In this document: positions 52,941 through 62,652 of the stretch, in pieces
How positions within the stretch are numbered: position 1 is the stretch's first letter
How the letters are laid out: every line of letters starts with the position of its first letter
Origin: Fibrobacter sp.
Lineage (GTDB): Bacteria > Fibrobacterota > Fibrobacteria > Fibrobacterales > Fibrobacteraceae
Direction: 5' to 3'
NCBI GenBank assembly: GCA_024399015.1
Contig: JAKSIC010000013.1
Location: forward strand, 1-64,000
Length of the DNA stretch: 64,000 bases
Notes under the pieces: model-generated
What the model was told of the DNA's origin: nothing
The model's input: the letters and a program-made list of their open reading frames with translations, nothing else
Databases searched by the model: none
Translations under genes and position numbers: made by a program

Positions 52941-54230
52941 TTACAGACGCTTCAGCACAGCCTGTGCGTGATGGTAGAAACCTTCTTCCATTGCAACAGC
53001 AGCGATTGCCTTGGCGTTCTTCTTGATGGCACGCTCGCTATAGCGGATGATGGACATACGCTTCAGGAAGTCGTACACGCCGAGAGGGCTGAAGAAGCGG
53101 CCAGTGCCGTTGGTGGGAAGCACATGGTTGGGACCTGCAAAGTAGTCGCCCACCGGTTCAGAAGACCAGTGACCGATAAACACGGCGCCAGCGTTTTCAA
53201 TCTGGGCAGCCATGGATTCAGCTTCGTCGGTCATGACTTCGAGATGTTCCGGAGCAATCTTGTTGGCGATTGCAACGCCGTCAAACCAGTCCTTCACCAC
53301 GAGGATGCGGCCAAAGTTGTCCAGCACCTTCTGGAGCAATTCCTTCTTGGGGCTGTTTTCCACCTGAACGTCTACGCAAGCAGAAATCATCTGGGCGGTT
53401 TCCATATCGTCGGTAATGCAGATGGCAGCTTCGAAACCAGAACCGTGTTCAGCCTGGGAAAGAAGGTCTGCAGCAACAAAATCCGGATCGGCTGTCTTGT
53501 CTGCCATCACGAGAACTTCAGACGGACCAGCCACCATGTCGATATCAACAACACCGAAGACTTCCTTCTTGGCGACAGCTGCAAAAACGTTACCCGGGCC
53601 CACAATCTTGTCCACGCGTTCAACGATGGTCTTGCCCTTGGCGTCCTTGGCACCGTAAGCCAACAGGCCGATAGCCTGAGCGCCACCAATGTGGTAGACT
53701 TCGGTAATGCCCAACTGCTGGAGAACGAAAGCCACAGCGCGATTGATTTCGCCCTTGATGGGAGTAACCACAACGATATCCTGAACACCTGCGACGAGAG
53801 CAGGCACAGCGTTCATGATCACGGTGCTGGGGTAAATGCCTGCGCCACCGGGAACATAGAGGCCTACGCGCTTCATGGGGCGGATGCGCTGACCAAGAAC
53901 CACGCCGTCCTTCCCTTCCATGAGCCAGGATTCTTCCATCTGGTTCTGGTGGAAATCACGGACGTTCTTGATAGCCTGCTTGAGAGCCTTCTGCAAATCG
54001 GCAGGGCACTTGGCGGCAGACTTTGCAATTTCCTTTTCAGATACGCGGATGTTCTTGCCCTTGAGACCATCGAACTTCTGGGCGTATTCTACGGCCTTGG
54101 CGTAGCCGCCCTTCTTGATGTCTGCAAGGATATCTACAACCTTGTTATAAATCTCGCGGCTGGGAGCGACTTCGCGACCGCAAATGCGTTCAATTTCCTT
54201 AGAATTAGGAGTAGCCTTAACTATTTGCAT
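52941..54230 (-). CDS. hisD: Histidinol dehydrogenase
   Basis: 429 residues, standard length. Family motifs RVGLYVPGGAGIYPSTVIMNAVPA, VGPGNVFAAVAKKEVFG, DMVAGPSEVLVMAD, LLSQAEHG and PNHVLPTNGTGRFFSPLGVYDF with the Zn/catalytic Glu and His. It catalyses the two NAD-dependent oxidations of L-histidinol to L-histidine. The start overlaps the end of cimA by 10 bp, an unusual pairing of histidine and isoleucine synthesis; no other his genes are in the window. Confidence 0.96.
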   Translation of the reverse strand: MQIVKATPNSKEIERICGREVAPSREIYNKVVDILADIKKGGYAKAVEYAQKFDGLKGKNIRVSEKEIAKSAAKCPADLQKALKQAIKNVRDFHQNQMEESWLMEGKDGVVLGQRIRPMKRVGLYVPGGAGIYPSTVIMNAVPALVAGVQDIVVVTPIKGEINRAVAFVLQQLGITEVYHIGGAQAIGLLAYGAKDAKGKTIVERVDKIVGPGNVFAAVAKKEVFGVVDIDMVAGPSEVLVMADKTADPDFVAADLLSQAEHGSGFEAAICITDDMETAQMISACVDVQVENSPKKELLQKVLDNFGRILVVKDWFDGVAIANKIAPEHLEVMTDEAESMAAQIENAGAVFIGHWSSEPVGDYFAGPNHVLPTNGTGRFFSPLGVYDFLKRMSIIRYSERAIKKNAKAIAAVAMEEGFYHHAQAVLKRL

Positions 54231-55798
54231 TTCTTAGTTTCCTTCAAAATCTTGTAGCACAGACCGTCCATCAAGGCAAGCCAGCTGGCTTCGATGATGT
54301 TGGTGCTGACACCTGCCACATTCCAATGTTCCTTGTCATCGCCGAAGGTAGTCCACACGCGAACCAGAGCGTCGGAGCCTACGGAAGAACCGAGAACGCG
54401 GACCTTAAAGTCGTCCAGACGGACCTTGGCCATATACGGGAAGAACGGGAGCAGAGCCTTACGGAGAGCCGCATCCAGAGCGTTCACCGGACCGTCACCT
54501 TCGCTCACCTGATGGCTGATCTTGTCGCCAATCTTCAGCTTGACGCTAGCCTGGGAAACGGACACACCTTGCGGGGTTTTGTCTTCGGTGACGCGGTAGT
54601 TCATGAATTCAAAAGGTTCAGTGAACATACCCAGCTGGCGGTAGACCAGCATCTTGAAGCTAGCTTCGGCGGAGTCGAAGTGCCAGCCGGCATTTTCCTT
54701 TTCCTTGATGGCGAGCAAAAGCTTTGCCACCATGGGATCCTTCTTGTCGATGCCCGGCTTGATGGCCTTCAACTTTTCCACAACCAGAGAGCCGCCAGCC
54801 TGATCGCTGGTGACGAATACACGGTCGTTACCCACAGAGTGCGGGTCCACATGTTCAAAGCTGCGGGACACCTTCATGACGCCATCGATATGGGCACCGC
54901 CCTTATGGGCGAAGGCTGCCTCGCCCACATAGGGAGCGCGAACGTCGCTAGGAATGTTCACGATCTGGTCAATGCTCAAGAACAGCTTGCGGAGTCCAGC
55001 AATCTTCTTGGCGGCAAAGAATTTTACGCCCATCTTGAAGTTCAGGTCAGCCATGATGGTGGTGAGGTTTGCGTTACCGCAGCGTTCACCGTAACCGTTG
55101 ATGACACCCTGAATCATTTCTGCACCGGACTTTACAGCGTAGATGCTGTTAGCCACTGCCAGGCCAGAGTCGTTATGGACATGGATGCCCAGAGGAACGT
55201 CCACACGTTCCTTGACTGCATCAAAAATTTCTTCCAGTTCCCACGGCATGGTACCGCCGTTGGTATCGCAAAGCACGATGAAGTCAGCACCACCGAGAGC
55301 GGCAGCCTTCAAAGTTTCAAGGGCATATTCCGGATTAGCCTTATAACCGTCGAAGAAGTGTTCGGCGTCGTAAATGACTTCCTTGGAATGTTCCTTCAAA
55401 AATTCGATGGAAGACTGGATCATGTCCAGGTTTTCTTCCAGTGTGGTATGAATGACATCCGTAACGTGAAGGTCCCAGCTCTTACCGAAGATGGTCTTTA
55501 CAGGAGCCTCGGACTTCACCAGAGCCTGAAGCAGCGGATCCTTCTCGGGAAGAATCTTCGGACGACGAGTGCTACCGAAAGCAGCAATCTTGGCATGCTT
55601 CAGTTTCAGCTTTTTGACTTCGCGGAAGTATTCTTCGTCGGTAGGATTGCTGGGGTTAGGCCAACCGCCTTCAATGTAATCAATACCGAAAGCGTCAAGA
55701 ATTCTGGTAATCTGGAGTTTGTCGGCCAGAGAGAGACTAATCTTGCGATCTTGATTGCCGTCGCGCAGCGTGGTGTCATAAATGCAAACTTTCTTCAT
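54221..55798 (-). CDS. cimA: (R)-citramalate synthase
   Basis: 525 residues. The LeuA-like TIM barrel opens with YDTTLRDGNQDRKISLSLADKL, then CDTNGGTMPWEL and the metal-binding HVHNDSGLAVANS; a C-terminal regulatory dimer domain follows from about 400. Length and the RDGNQ/ GGWPNP pattern fit citramalate synthase rather than isopropylmalate synthase. It condenses acetyl-CoA and pyruvate to citramalate, the threonine-independent route to isoleucine. No Shine-Dalgarno; TAAATT ends 7 nt before the ATG. Confidence 0.9.
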   Translation of the reverse strand: MKKVCIYDTTLRDGNQDRKISLSLADKLQITRILDAFGIDYIEGGWPNPSNPTDEEYFREVKKLKLKHAKIAAFGSTRRPKILPEKDPLLQALVKSEAPVKTIFGKSWDLHVTDVIHTTLEENLDMIQSSIEFLKEHSKEVIYDAEHFFDGYKANPEYALETLKAAALGGADFIVLCDTNGGTMPWELEEIFDAVKERVDVPLGIHVHNDSGLAVANSIYAVKSGAEMIQGVINGYGERCGNANLTTIMADLNFKMGVKFFAAKKIAGLRKLFLSIDQIVNIPSDVRAPYVGEAAFAHKGGAHIDGVMKVSRSFEHVDPHSVGNDRVFVTSDQAGGSLVVEKLKAIKPGIDKKDPMVAKLLLAIKEKENAGWHFDSAEASFKMLVYRQLGMFTEPFEFMNYRVTEDKTPQGVSVSQASVKLKIGDKISHQVSEGDGPVNALDAALRKALLPFFPYMAKVRLDDFKVRVLGSSVGSDALVRVWTTFGDDKEHWNVAGVSTNIIEASWLALMDGLCYKILKETKKCK

Positions 55799-55833
55799 GA
55801 CGGCAAATTTAGTAAATCGAAATATGAAGAAAG

Positions 55834-55861
55834 TTAATTATGAATTATGAATTACGAATTA
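55834..55861. repeat. 7-bp tandem repeat array (TGAATTA type)
   Basis: Four units: TTAATTA-TGAATTA-TGAATTA-CGAATTA. With the next array it fills the gap between cimA and the epimerase gene. Confidence 0.7.
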
Positions 55862-55899
55862 CAAGATAAAATTCAATCAAAAAATTGTGATTCTAAATC

Positions 55900-55927
55900 T
55901 CGTAATTCATACTTCGTAACTAGTAAT
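55900..55927. repeat. 7-bp repeat array overlapping the epimerase stop codon
   Basis: Units TCGTAAT-TCATACT-TCGTAAC-TAGTAAT on the plus strand. On the minus strand the array begins inside the last codons of the epimerase gene and supplies its TAG stop (55922-55920). Confidence 0.65.
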
Positions 55928-56966
55928 TACCGCGAAGCGGGTTTGCGTCGCTCTTGTACCATTCCATGAACTTGGCGATACCGTCGTGCAGGCTCCAGTG
56001 GGGCTTGTAATCACACTCGGTTTCAAGCTTGGTGGTATCGGCGTTGGTCTGGTAAACGTCTCCCGGCTGCATGGGCAAGAATTCCTTCTTGGCAGGCTCG
56101 CCGTAAGCGTTCTCGATTTCGCTGATGAAATCCATCAGCTTCACCGGATTGCTGCAACCGATGTTGTAGATTCGGTAAGGTACGCCGTTTTCGCACTTGG
56201 CTGCATCCGGTTCACGGTCAATCACATGAATAGTACCTTCGGCAATGTCGTCGATATAGGTGAAGTCACGGATCATGTCACCGTTGTTAAAGACCTTGAT
56301 GGCCTCGCCCTTGGAGATAGCCTTGGCGAAAAGCATGGGAGACATGTCGGGGCGGCCCCAGGGACCATAAACAGTAAAGAAGCGGAGACCAGTCACCTTG
56401 ATTCCGTACAACTTAGCGTAGGAATGGGCCATCAGTTCGTTGCTCTTCTTGCTTGCTGCATACAAGCTAACGGGAGAATCAACCTTGTCGTCTTCGCTGT
56501 AGGGCACCTTGCTGTTGAGACCATACACAGAACTGCTGGATGCAAACACCAGGTAGGGAACCTTGGTATTACGGCAGGCTTCAAGAATATTCAGGAAGCC
56601 AACCATGTTGCTCTGCATATAGGCATAAGGATTGGTGATGGAATAACGCACGCCAGCCTGGGCTGCGAGATTCAGGACCTTGTCAAACTTCTCTGCAGCA
56701 AACAAAGCATCCAGGGATTCCTTGTCGGCGATGTCCATACGGACAAAGCGGCAATTGGACCACTTGGAACTTGCAAACATTTTACCAAATTCAAAGTTGT
56801 CGCCAGGCTGTTCAAAACCGTTTTCACGCAGGCGGCCATACTTCAATCGCTGATCGTAGTAGTCGTTGATGTTATCCAAACCCACCACATCGTCACCACG
56901 TGCAGAAAGCATCTGCACAATCTTGGATCCGATAAATCCAGCGGCACCAGTAACAAGAATCTTCAT
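55920..56966 (-). CDS. UDP-glucuronate 4-epimerase-like NAD-dependent epimerase
   Basis: 348 residues. Rossmann GAAGFIGSKI, NxYYD-type NINDYYDQRLK (typical of UDP-glucuronate 4-epimerases), catalytic SSSSVYG and YAASKK, GLRFFTVYGPWGRPDMSPMLFAKAI. It would interconvert UDP-glucuronate and UDP-galacturonate for capsule or exopolysaccharide. It follows the Wzc-type gene after 4 bp. Its last codons (NY, then TAG) fall in a heptamer repeat. Confidence 0.88.
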   Translation of the reverse strand: MKILVTGAAGFIGSKIVQMLSARGDDVVGLDNINDYYDQRLKYGRLRENGFEQPGDNFEFGKMFASSKWSNCRFVRMDIADKESLDALFAAEKFDKVLNLAAQAGVRYSITNPYAYMQSNMVGFLNILEACRNTKVPYLVFASSSSVYGLNSKVPYSEDDKVDSPVSLYAASKKSNELMAHSYAKLYGIKVTGLRFFTVYGPWGRPDMSPMLFAKAISKGEAIKVFNNGDMIRDFTYIDDIAEGTIHVIDREPDAAKCENGVPYRIYNIGCSNPVKLMDFISEIENAYGEPAKKEFLPMQPGDVYQTNADTTKLETECDYKPHWSLHDGIAKFMEWYKSDANPLRGNY

Positions 56967-56970
56967 TTAC

Positions 56971-59142
56971 TTAAGCCTTCTTTTTGCTGTAATAGCCCTT
57001 GCCGTAGTAACCCTTACCATAGTAGCCATAACCACCATAGTAACCGCGACTGTCATGTTCGCAATGGTTCATCACGAAAGCCTTGGGCTTATCGCAGCAA
57101 CGATCCACCTTGACCATAGCTTCCTTAATCTGGTCCATGGAATGGCGACCATAATGCAGCACGAACAAGGCAAAGTCAACCACAGGGAAAATCAATTCAG
57201 AGTCGGTGACCAAGTTCAAAGGCGGAGTATCCACCACGATCATATCGAACTTAGTGCGAGCGTCATCCAAGAGTTTCTTGAACTTGTCACCACGCAGCAA
57301 TTCACTGGGAGTCACGTTAGAATTGCCGGCACCGAGAACAAACATATTTTCGGTCAAGGATTCTGCAACGGCATTATCCAGCAGGCACTTGCCGGAGAGA
57401 ACATCACCAAGGCCCATCTTGTGCTTACTGTACACAACGCCACGACGCATATCAGCATCGATAAGCAGGACCTTCTTAAGGTTGTTTGCATAAAGGGCGG
57501 CGAGGTTCTTTGCAACAAAAGACTTACCTACACCAGGCACCATACCGGTAACCATGATAACCTTTTCCTGTGCCACAGAGAAATCAATTGCTGTATACAA
57601 GGAACGGAAAGCTTCGCTGGCTGGGTCTTCTGGCGACTCCTCCACCAAAGGCTTGACATTCTTGCCCTTCTTACGATGATGCAGAATGCTGTTGTCGGAT
57701 TCCGGAATCTTTGCGTAAACGCTGATACCGGTTTCGCGTTCGATTTCAAGAGATCCACGAACGCCACGACGAGTCATCTGCATCAAGTAAATCAGGAGTG
57801 CGCCAAGAAGGAAAGCTCCGGCAACGCAGCCGCCAAAAATCATCTTCTTGTTAGGCTTGCTGGGGCGACGTTCGATCTGAGCGTAGTCAACAATACGAAC
57901 GTTACCAACTTCGCCTGCGCGAACCACGCGGAGCTGCTGAATGTTGTTCAGCATAGAAGTGTACTGAGCGTTGTTAACAGCAACTTCTTCCTGCAAGCGC
58001 AAGACTTCCTGCTGGGTCAGCGGCATCTTTTCGGCAGAGGACTTCAACTTTGCAAGTTCTGCACGGAGACGATTCTGCTGTTTGATAATAGTCTGTACGG
58101 AAGGATGTTCTTCCTTGAACAAACGGGTTGCTTCCTGACGGCGTTTTTCCAATTCAAGGATTTCACGTTCCAAGGAAGAGGACTTTTCCAGGTGGGCGCG
58201 AGTTTCACCACCCATATCCACAGAGCCGATGCTGTGGCGGTAGTCTGCCAAGTTCTTTTCGGAAGAATCCAACTTAGCCTTAATGCCCGGCAACTGCTTT
58301 TCCAAGAATTCCAAAGTCTTTTCTGCTTCGGCGCTACGCATTTCCACATTCTGACGCAGGTAGATATTTGCAACAGAATTCAAGATTGCTGCGGCACGGT
58401 CAGGATACTGATGAGTGAAGGACACACCGATGATACCGGTCTGCTTGCCCTTTTCAGCAACATTCATACGACCCAGGAGTCCACGATAGGCATCCAAAGG
58501 ATCAATCTGGCCAAGGATAAACATCTGACCAGGTTCTGCGCGCATTTTCTGCACACGGATTTCGAGAGTGTCGCCGTAATAATCAGCGGTGAGAGTCTCC
58601 CCTACAGGACCACTGAGAATTTCCTTTTCTTCCGGAGAGATTACAGCAAAGTGATCTTCGTCGATAACCTTGGCCATCCACTTTTCACGGATCGCAATCT
58701 TCGGGATCTGGAGGTTTTCCAGGTCCATACGACCTTCCTTGTGGGTCAGTCGGTTCAAGGCTCCAACAGGCTTTGCAATAAAGCACAAATGTTCCTTTTC
58801 AACCACATAGCTAAGGACCATGCGGCTCTTCAGCAATTCAATTTCAGCTTCAGCAGGGCTGGCCACATCGAGAAGGGCTCCCATTTCGCCCATGGCTCGG
58901 CTTGCCTTGTTACCCTTGACGTTCACCTGCAGAAGGGCGTTACTGGTAAACTGGGGACGAGCCCAGTTAGAAGCAAGAAAACCAGCCACGCAGCCAAGTA
59001 CGATGCAGATACCAAGGAAAGCCTTGTGCTTGAACAAAATGCCCAAAACTTCAAGAAGATCGATTTCGTCGTCTGCAGGATTCTGAACAGACGGCTGCAA
59101 CATCGTGTTAGTTTGGGGCATATTTTGATTATTCTGGTCCAT
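56971..59142 (-). CDS. Wzc-type polysaccharide co-polymerase / tyrosine autokinase
   Basis: 723 residues from the ATG at 59142 (GAGAG upstream). Wzz domain with flanking helices (about 40-70 and 440-465), a long coiled coil between (about 290-410), then a BY-kinase domain with Walker A GMVPGVGKS, Walker A' LLIDADMRRG and Walker B MIVVDTPP. The C-terminus is a Tyr/Gly cluster (YYGGYGYYGKGYYGKGYY), the autophosphorylation tail. It controls chain length and export of capsule/EPS; next to an epimerase, it marks an exopolysaccharide unit, but no Wza, Wzx or glycosyltransferase is in the window. Confidence 0.92.
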   Translation of the reverse strand: MDQNNQNMPQTNTMLQPSVQNPADDEIDLLEVLGILFKHKAFLGICIVLGCVAGFLASNWARPQFTSNALLQVNVKGNKASRAMGEMGALLDVASPAEAEIELLKSRMVLSYVVEKEHLCFIAKPVGALNRLTHKEGRMDLENLQIPKIAIREKWMAKVIDEDHFAVISPEEKEILSGPVGETLTADYYGDTLEIRVQKMRAEPGQMFILGQIDPLDAYRGLLGRMNVAEKGKQTGIIGVSFTHQYPDRAAAILNSVANIYLRQNVEMRSAEAEKTLEFLEKQLPGIKAKLDSSEKNLADYRHSIGSVDMGGETRAHLEKSSSLEREILELEKRRQEATRLFKEEHPSVQTIIKQQNRLRAELAKLKSSAEKMPLTQQEVLRLQEEVAVNNAQYTSMLNNIQQLRVVRAGEVGNVRIVDYAQIERRPSKPNKKMIFGGCVAGAFLLGALLIYLMQMTRRGVRGSLEIERETGISVYAKIPESDNSILHHRKKGKNVKPLVEESPEDPASEAFRSLYTAIDFSVAQEKVIMVTGMVPGVGKSFVAKNLAALYANNLKKVLLIDADMRRGVVYSKHKMGLGDVLSGKCLLDNAVAESLTENMFVLGAGNSNVTPSELLRGDKFKKLLDDARTKFDMIVVDTPPLNLVTDSELIFPVVDFALFVLHYGRHSMDQIKEAMVKVDRCCDKPKAFVMNHCEHDSRGYYGGYGYYGKGYYGKGYYSKKKA

Positions 59143-59225
59143 AAACTCTCTAAGTGAAAAAATCACAAAAAATTATAGCAATTTTGTAACAAAGTACGAA
59201 AGATGTAAAACTGAATAAACAAAAA

Positions 59226-59256
59226 AACGCCCCGTTTTTCACGGAGCGCTTTTTCT
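59226..59256 (-). terminator. Terminator of adk
   Basis: On the minus strand GCGCTCCGT-GAAAA-ACGGGGCGT (one mismatch) followed by TTTTTTT, about 110 bp after the adk stop. Confidence 0.8.
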
Positions 59257-59289
59257 ACCCAGAATGGTAAATACTATTTACGATTACTT

Positions 59290-59355
59290 GGACTGGCATC
59301 ACTTCGTGATGCTGTCCAATTGCCTCGGTCATAAAATCAAACAAGTTTGATTTTA
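59290..59355. repeat. Two perfect hairpins in the adk 3' region
   Basis: GCATCAC-TTC-GTGATGC (59296-59312, extended by outer GGAC/TCC pairing) and TAAAATCAAAC-AA-GTTTGATTTTA (59332-59355) lie between the adk stop and its terminator. The first is of the C-GAA-G type on the minus strand. They could protect the adk mRNA 3' end. Confidence 0.6.
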
Positions 59356-59366
59356 CGACTCTCGGC

Positions 59367-60023
59367 TTACTTGGACTTCTTAGCAGCTTTCTTAGCCGGA
59401 GCCTTCTTGGCGGGCTTTGCAGCCTTAGCGGAAGCCTTGCAGAAGTCAACGTATGCCTTCAGCACGTCGCAGAAGACTTCGTCCGGAGTGTTGTCGCCAA
59501 CGATGTGGGAGATGATCTTCTTGTTGTACTTGCTGAGAACCTTAGCGGTAGATTCCTTGTAAACCTTGAGACGGTTCTTGATGACGTTTTCATCAGCGTC
59601 GTCCTTACGGCCTTCGATCTTGGCGCGGTTCAGGAGGCGAGCAACGATGGTTGCTTCGTCCTTGATGTCCAGCACGAAGATGTGCTTAACGTCAACGATG
59701 GATTCGATGAGCTTGACCTGTTCAACAGTACGAGGAATACCGTCGAGGAGGAGAACGTCCTTTTCCGGGTTCAGCTTGTTGGTGTTCACGAGACCTTCAA
59801 CATAGCGGCCGAAGATTTCAACGGTAGCTTCGTTCGGAACAAGGAGACCCTTGCTGGAGTAGGAAGCGAGCAACTTGCCGCTTTCGCTGGACGGAGCAAT
59901 GCCGCGGAAGATGTCACCGGTAGAAAGGTGCTTGAGAGAAGTGGTAGCAGCGAGCTTTGCGCCAACGGTACCCTTGCCGGAACCCGGTGCGCCAAAGATG
60001 AGAACTGCAGAAATCTTAGCCAT
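59367..60023 (-). CDS. adk: Adenylate kinase with Lys/Ala-rich C-terminal tail
   Basis: 218 residues. P-loop GAPGSGKGT (about 11-19), STGDIFRG, DGIPRTVEQ (usually DGFPR) and a short LID. The fold is complete by about residue 193. Residues 196-218 (KASAKAAKPAKKAPAKK and on) are purely Lys/Ala/Pro/Ser, like the tail of the protein at 24204 and of histone H1. The enzyme balances AMP/ADP/ATP; the tail is not part of the family and might bind nucleic acid. GAGG upstream of the ATG. Confidence 0.92.
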   Translation of the reverse strand: MAKISAVLIFGAPGSGKGTVGAKLAATTSLKHLSTGDIFRGIAPSSESGKLLASYSSKGLLVPNEATVEIFGRYVEGLVNTNKLNPEKDVLLLDGIPRTVEQVKLIESIVDVKHIFVLDIKDEATIVARLLNRAKIEGRKDDADENVIKNRLKVYKESTAKVLSKYNKKIISHIVGDNTPDEVFCDVLKAYVDFCKASAKAAKPAKKAPAKKAAKKSK

Positions 60024-60069
60024 TGTAGACCTCTTATGTTAGTTGTTTGTTTTTCAGTTTAAAAGATAG

Positions 60070-62637
60070 TTAATCTTGATGGTTTTCTCCATCGCCAGAA
60101 GAAAGTTTTTCGCACTTGAACTTCAACTTTCCATCGACAGCGTCAATGGAGATGGTGGAAAAGTCCGAATATATTCCCAAAAGCAAGCCTTCAGCAATTT
60201 CATCTTCGATCAACTGCTGGATAGAACGGCGGATCGGGCGGGCGCCCAAGGCGGAATCATAGTTGTGGCTAACCACAAGTTCCTTTGCTTCCTTGGAGAT
60301 TTCCAACAGGATACCGCGTTCAGACAAATTCTTCTGCAGGAACATCAGCTGAATATCCACTACAGAAGTAAGATCGCTCTTGGTCAGCGGGCGGAACACA
60401 ATCTGTTCATCAATACGGTTCAGGAATTCCGGAGAGAACACGCGCTTGGTTTCTTCACGGATGGCGGTTTCCATACGTTCGTAGTCGTCGGTCTCCCCCA
60501 TCTTGGTGAAGCCCATGCCAGAGCTATGGCGGACTTCGCGGGCGCCTGCGTTGCTGGTCATGATGATGATGGTATTCTTGAAGTTGATCTTACGGCCGTA
60601 ACTATCGGTAAGAATACCGTCATCCAGAATCTGGAGCAGCAAGTTGTACACGTCCGGATGAGCCTTTTCAATTTCATCCAGGAGAACGACGCAGTACGGG
60701 CGCTTGCGAACCTTTTCGGAAAGCTGACCACCATTGTCTTCGAAGCCCACGTATCCCGGAGGCGCACCGATCAAGCGGCTGATGCTGTGCTTTTCCATGT
60801 ATTCGCTCATGTCGATACGGATCATGGAATCTTCGCTGCCGAACAAGCTAAGGCTCAGAACCTTGGCAAGTTCAGTCTTACCCACACCAGTGGGGCCAAG
60901 GAACATAAAGCTTCCCATGGGACGCTTTGTATCGCGGATGCCGGCACGGGTGCGGCGGATAGCCTTCACCACGGCGTCCACGGCCTGATCCTGACCAATG
61001 ACTCGTTCCTTAATGTCGTCGCCCAGCTTCAAAAGCTTTTGAGCTTCTTCGTTAGCAAGGCGGCTTACAGGAATGCCCGTCATCTTGCTGATGCAATCGC
61101 GAATTTCATTTTCGTCGACCACAGGCGTTTCGCTGGAATCTTCCTTGTTCAAAGCGTCACGACGTTCCGCAATGCGGTTGGTGAGTTCTTCAATCTTGTC
61201 GCGGAGGGAGGCTGCAGTTTCGTACTGCTGTTCAGCAATGGCGTCTTCCTTCTTCTGAACGGCTTCGGCCAATTCGTCTTCCATTTCCTTCAGGTCCTGA
61301 GGCGTACGGATGGAATTCAAACGGACGCGGGCGCCTGCTTCATCAAGGACGTCGATGGCCTTGTCCGGAAGGAAGCGATCGCTGACATAGCGTTCGGCCA
61401 ACGTGACGGAAGCGCGGATTGCTTCCGGAGTGTAACGAACCTTATGGTGCTGTTCGTACTTTGCACGCAAGCCTTCAAGAATCTGGATGGAATCTTCAGA
61501 GGAAGGCGGGTTCACAACGATGGTCTGGAAACGGCGTTCCAGGGCAGCATCCTTTTCGATGTACTTGCGGTATTCATCAATAGTGGTAGCGCCAATGCAC
61601 TGGAGTTCACCGCGGGCAAGTGCGGGTTTGAAAATGTTGGAAGCATCCAGGCTACCTTCGGAACCACCAGCACCCACGATGGTATGCAATTCATCGATAA
61701 ACAAGATAACGGAATTGTCCACACGCTGAAGTTCCATAATGAGGCCCTTCACACGTTCTTCAAACTGGCCACGGTACTTTGTACCGGCCACCATGGCGGC
61801 AACGTCCAGGCTAACCACACGCTTGTTTGCCAAAAGTTCCGGAATTTTCTTCTGTGCAATCTTAAGGGCCAGACCTTCGATAATAGCTGTCTTACCAACG
61901 CCCGGTTCACCAATCAAAGCCGGGTTGTTCTTCTTGCGGCGGCAAAGAATCTGGATCAAGCGTTCAATTTCAGCTTCACGGCCGATAATCGGGTCAAGCT
62001 TGCCCTGGCGAGCCATTGCAGTAAGGTCTCGGCCAAAGTGTTCCAAGATCGGAGTCTTGGAACGGGATTCGCGACGAACCTGCTGACGGGTTTCGCCATT
62101 TCCGTTAACACGGGGACGTTCAGAATCAAAGTTAACTGCATCCCCGCCATCTTCACCAGGAAGCTGGCCATCCACAGACTCGTGCTTCAACTGCTGCAAA
62201 ACGGACTGGAACTTTTCGTAGGTAACACCAAATGTGGAAAGAGTACCAGCGGCAGGAGTTTCACTTTGCTGCAAAATGGCAAGCATCAAATGTTCGGGAC
62301 CAATGTACTGGTCACCTTCTTCCTTGGCAATCTTTGCCGCATTGTAAAGAGCCTGCTTACAGCGGTTGGTAAAGGAAAGCAAGGCACCGTGGGCGTCACC
62401 CACAGTCATAATGCCGCCGTTGGATGTCAAGGCACGCTGAACGTTTTCACCAAGTTCATTCAGGTTCACATCAAGCGACTTCAAGCTTTCAGCAGCATAA
62501 CCGGAATCCTCGCGAACCAGGCCCAACAGCAAATGTTCGGTGCTGATACTATCGCTACCAAGGTTACGGGCGGCCATACGGGCAGCCTGCAAAACAGCCT
62601 TGGCTTTCTTCGAGAAAATACCATTGATATCAGACAT
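60070..62637 (-). CDS. clpC: ClpC-type AAA+ unfoldase
   Basis: 855 residues. Two Clp-N repeats (about 5-145), first ATPase GEPGVGKTA, a UVR-motif middle region ([21 protein letters not shown], about 430-460) that distinguishes ClpC from ClpA/ClpB, second ATPase GPTGVGKTE and the C-terminal D2-small domain. MGF in [10 protein letters not shown] is the likely ClpP-contact loop. It unfolds proteins for ClpP degradation. Adjacent to lolD (15 bp) and adk (46 bp). Confidence 0.93.
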   Translation of the reverse strand: MSDINGIFSKKAKAVLQAARMAARNLGSDSISTEHLLLGLVREDSGYAAESLKSLDVNLNELGENVQRALTSNGGIMTVGDAHGALLSFTNRCKQALYNAAKIAKEEGDQYIGPEHLMLAILQQSETPAAGTLSTFGVTYEKFQSVLQQLKHESVDGQLPGEDGGDAVNFDSERPRVNGNGETRQQVRRESRSKTPILEHFGRDLTAMARQGKLDPIIGREAEIERLIQILCRRKKNNPALIGEPGVGKTAIIEGLALKIAQKKIPELLANKRVVSLDVAAMVAGTKYRGQFEERVKGLIMELQRVDNSVILFIDELHTIVGAGGSEGSLDASNIFKPALARGELQCIGATTIDEYRKYIEKDAALERRFQTIVVNPPSSEDSIQILEGLRAKYEQHHKVRYTPEAIRASVTLAERYVSDRFLPDKAIDVLDEAGARVRLNSIRTPQDLKEMEDELAEAVQKKEDAIAEQQYETAASLRDKIEELTNRIAERRDALNKEDSSETPVVDENEIRDCISKMTGIPVSRLANEEAQKLLKLGDDIKERVIGQDQAVDAVVKAIRRTRAGIRDTKRPMGSFMFLGPTGVGKTELAKVLSLSLFGSEDSMIRIDMSEYMEKHSISRLIGAPPGYVGFEDNGGQLSEKVRKRPYCVVLLDEIEKAHPDVYNLLLQILDDGILTDSYGRKINFKNTIIIMTSNAGAREVRHSSGMGFTKMGETDDYERMETAIREETKRVFSPEFLNRIDEQIVFRPLTKSDLTSVVDIQLMFLQKNLSERGILLEISKEAKELVVSHNYDSALGARPIRRSIQQLIEDEIAEGLLLGIYSDFSTISIDAVDGKLKFKCEKLSSGDGENHQD

Positions 62638-62652
62638 TATTCAACCTAATTC

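Noticed and set aside
60076-62649. An 857-codon open frame antisense to clpC, and similar long antisense frames over serS, lepA, cimA, hisD and wzc
   Set aside because: They mirror highly biased sense codons, show no domain or signal, and lack ribosome-binding sites; the sense genes are unmistakable.
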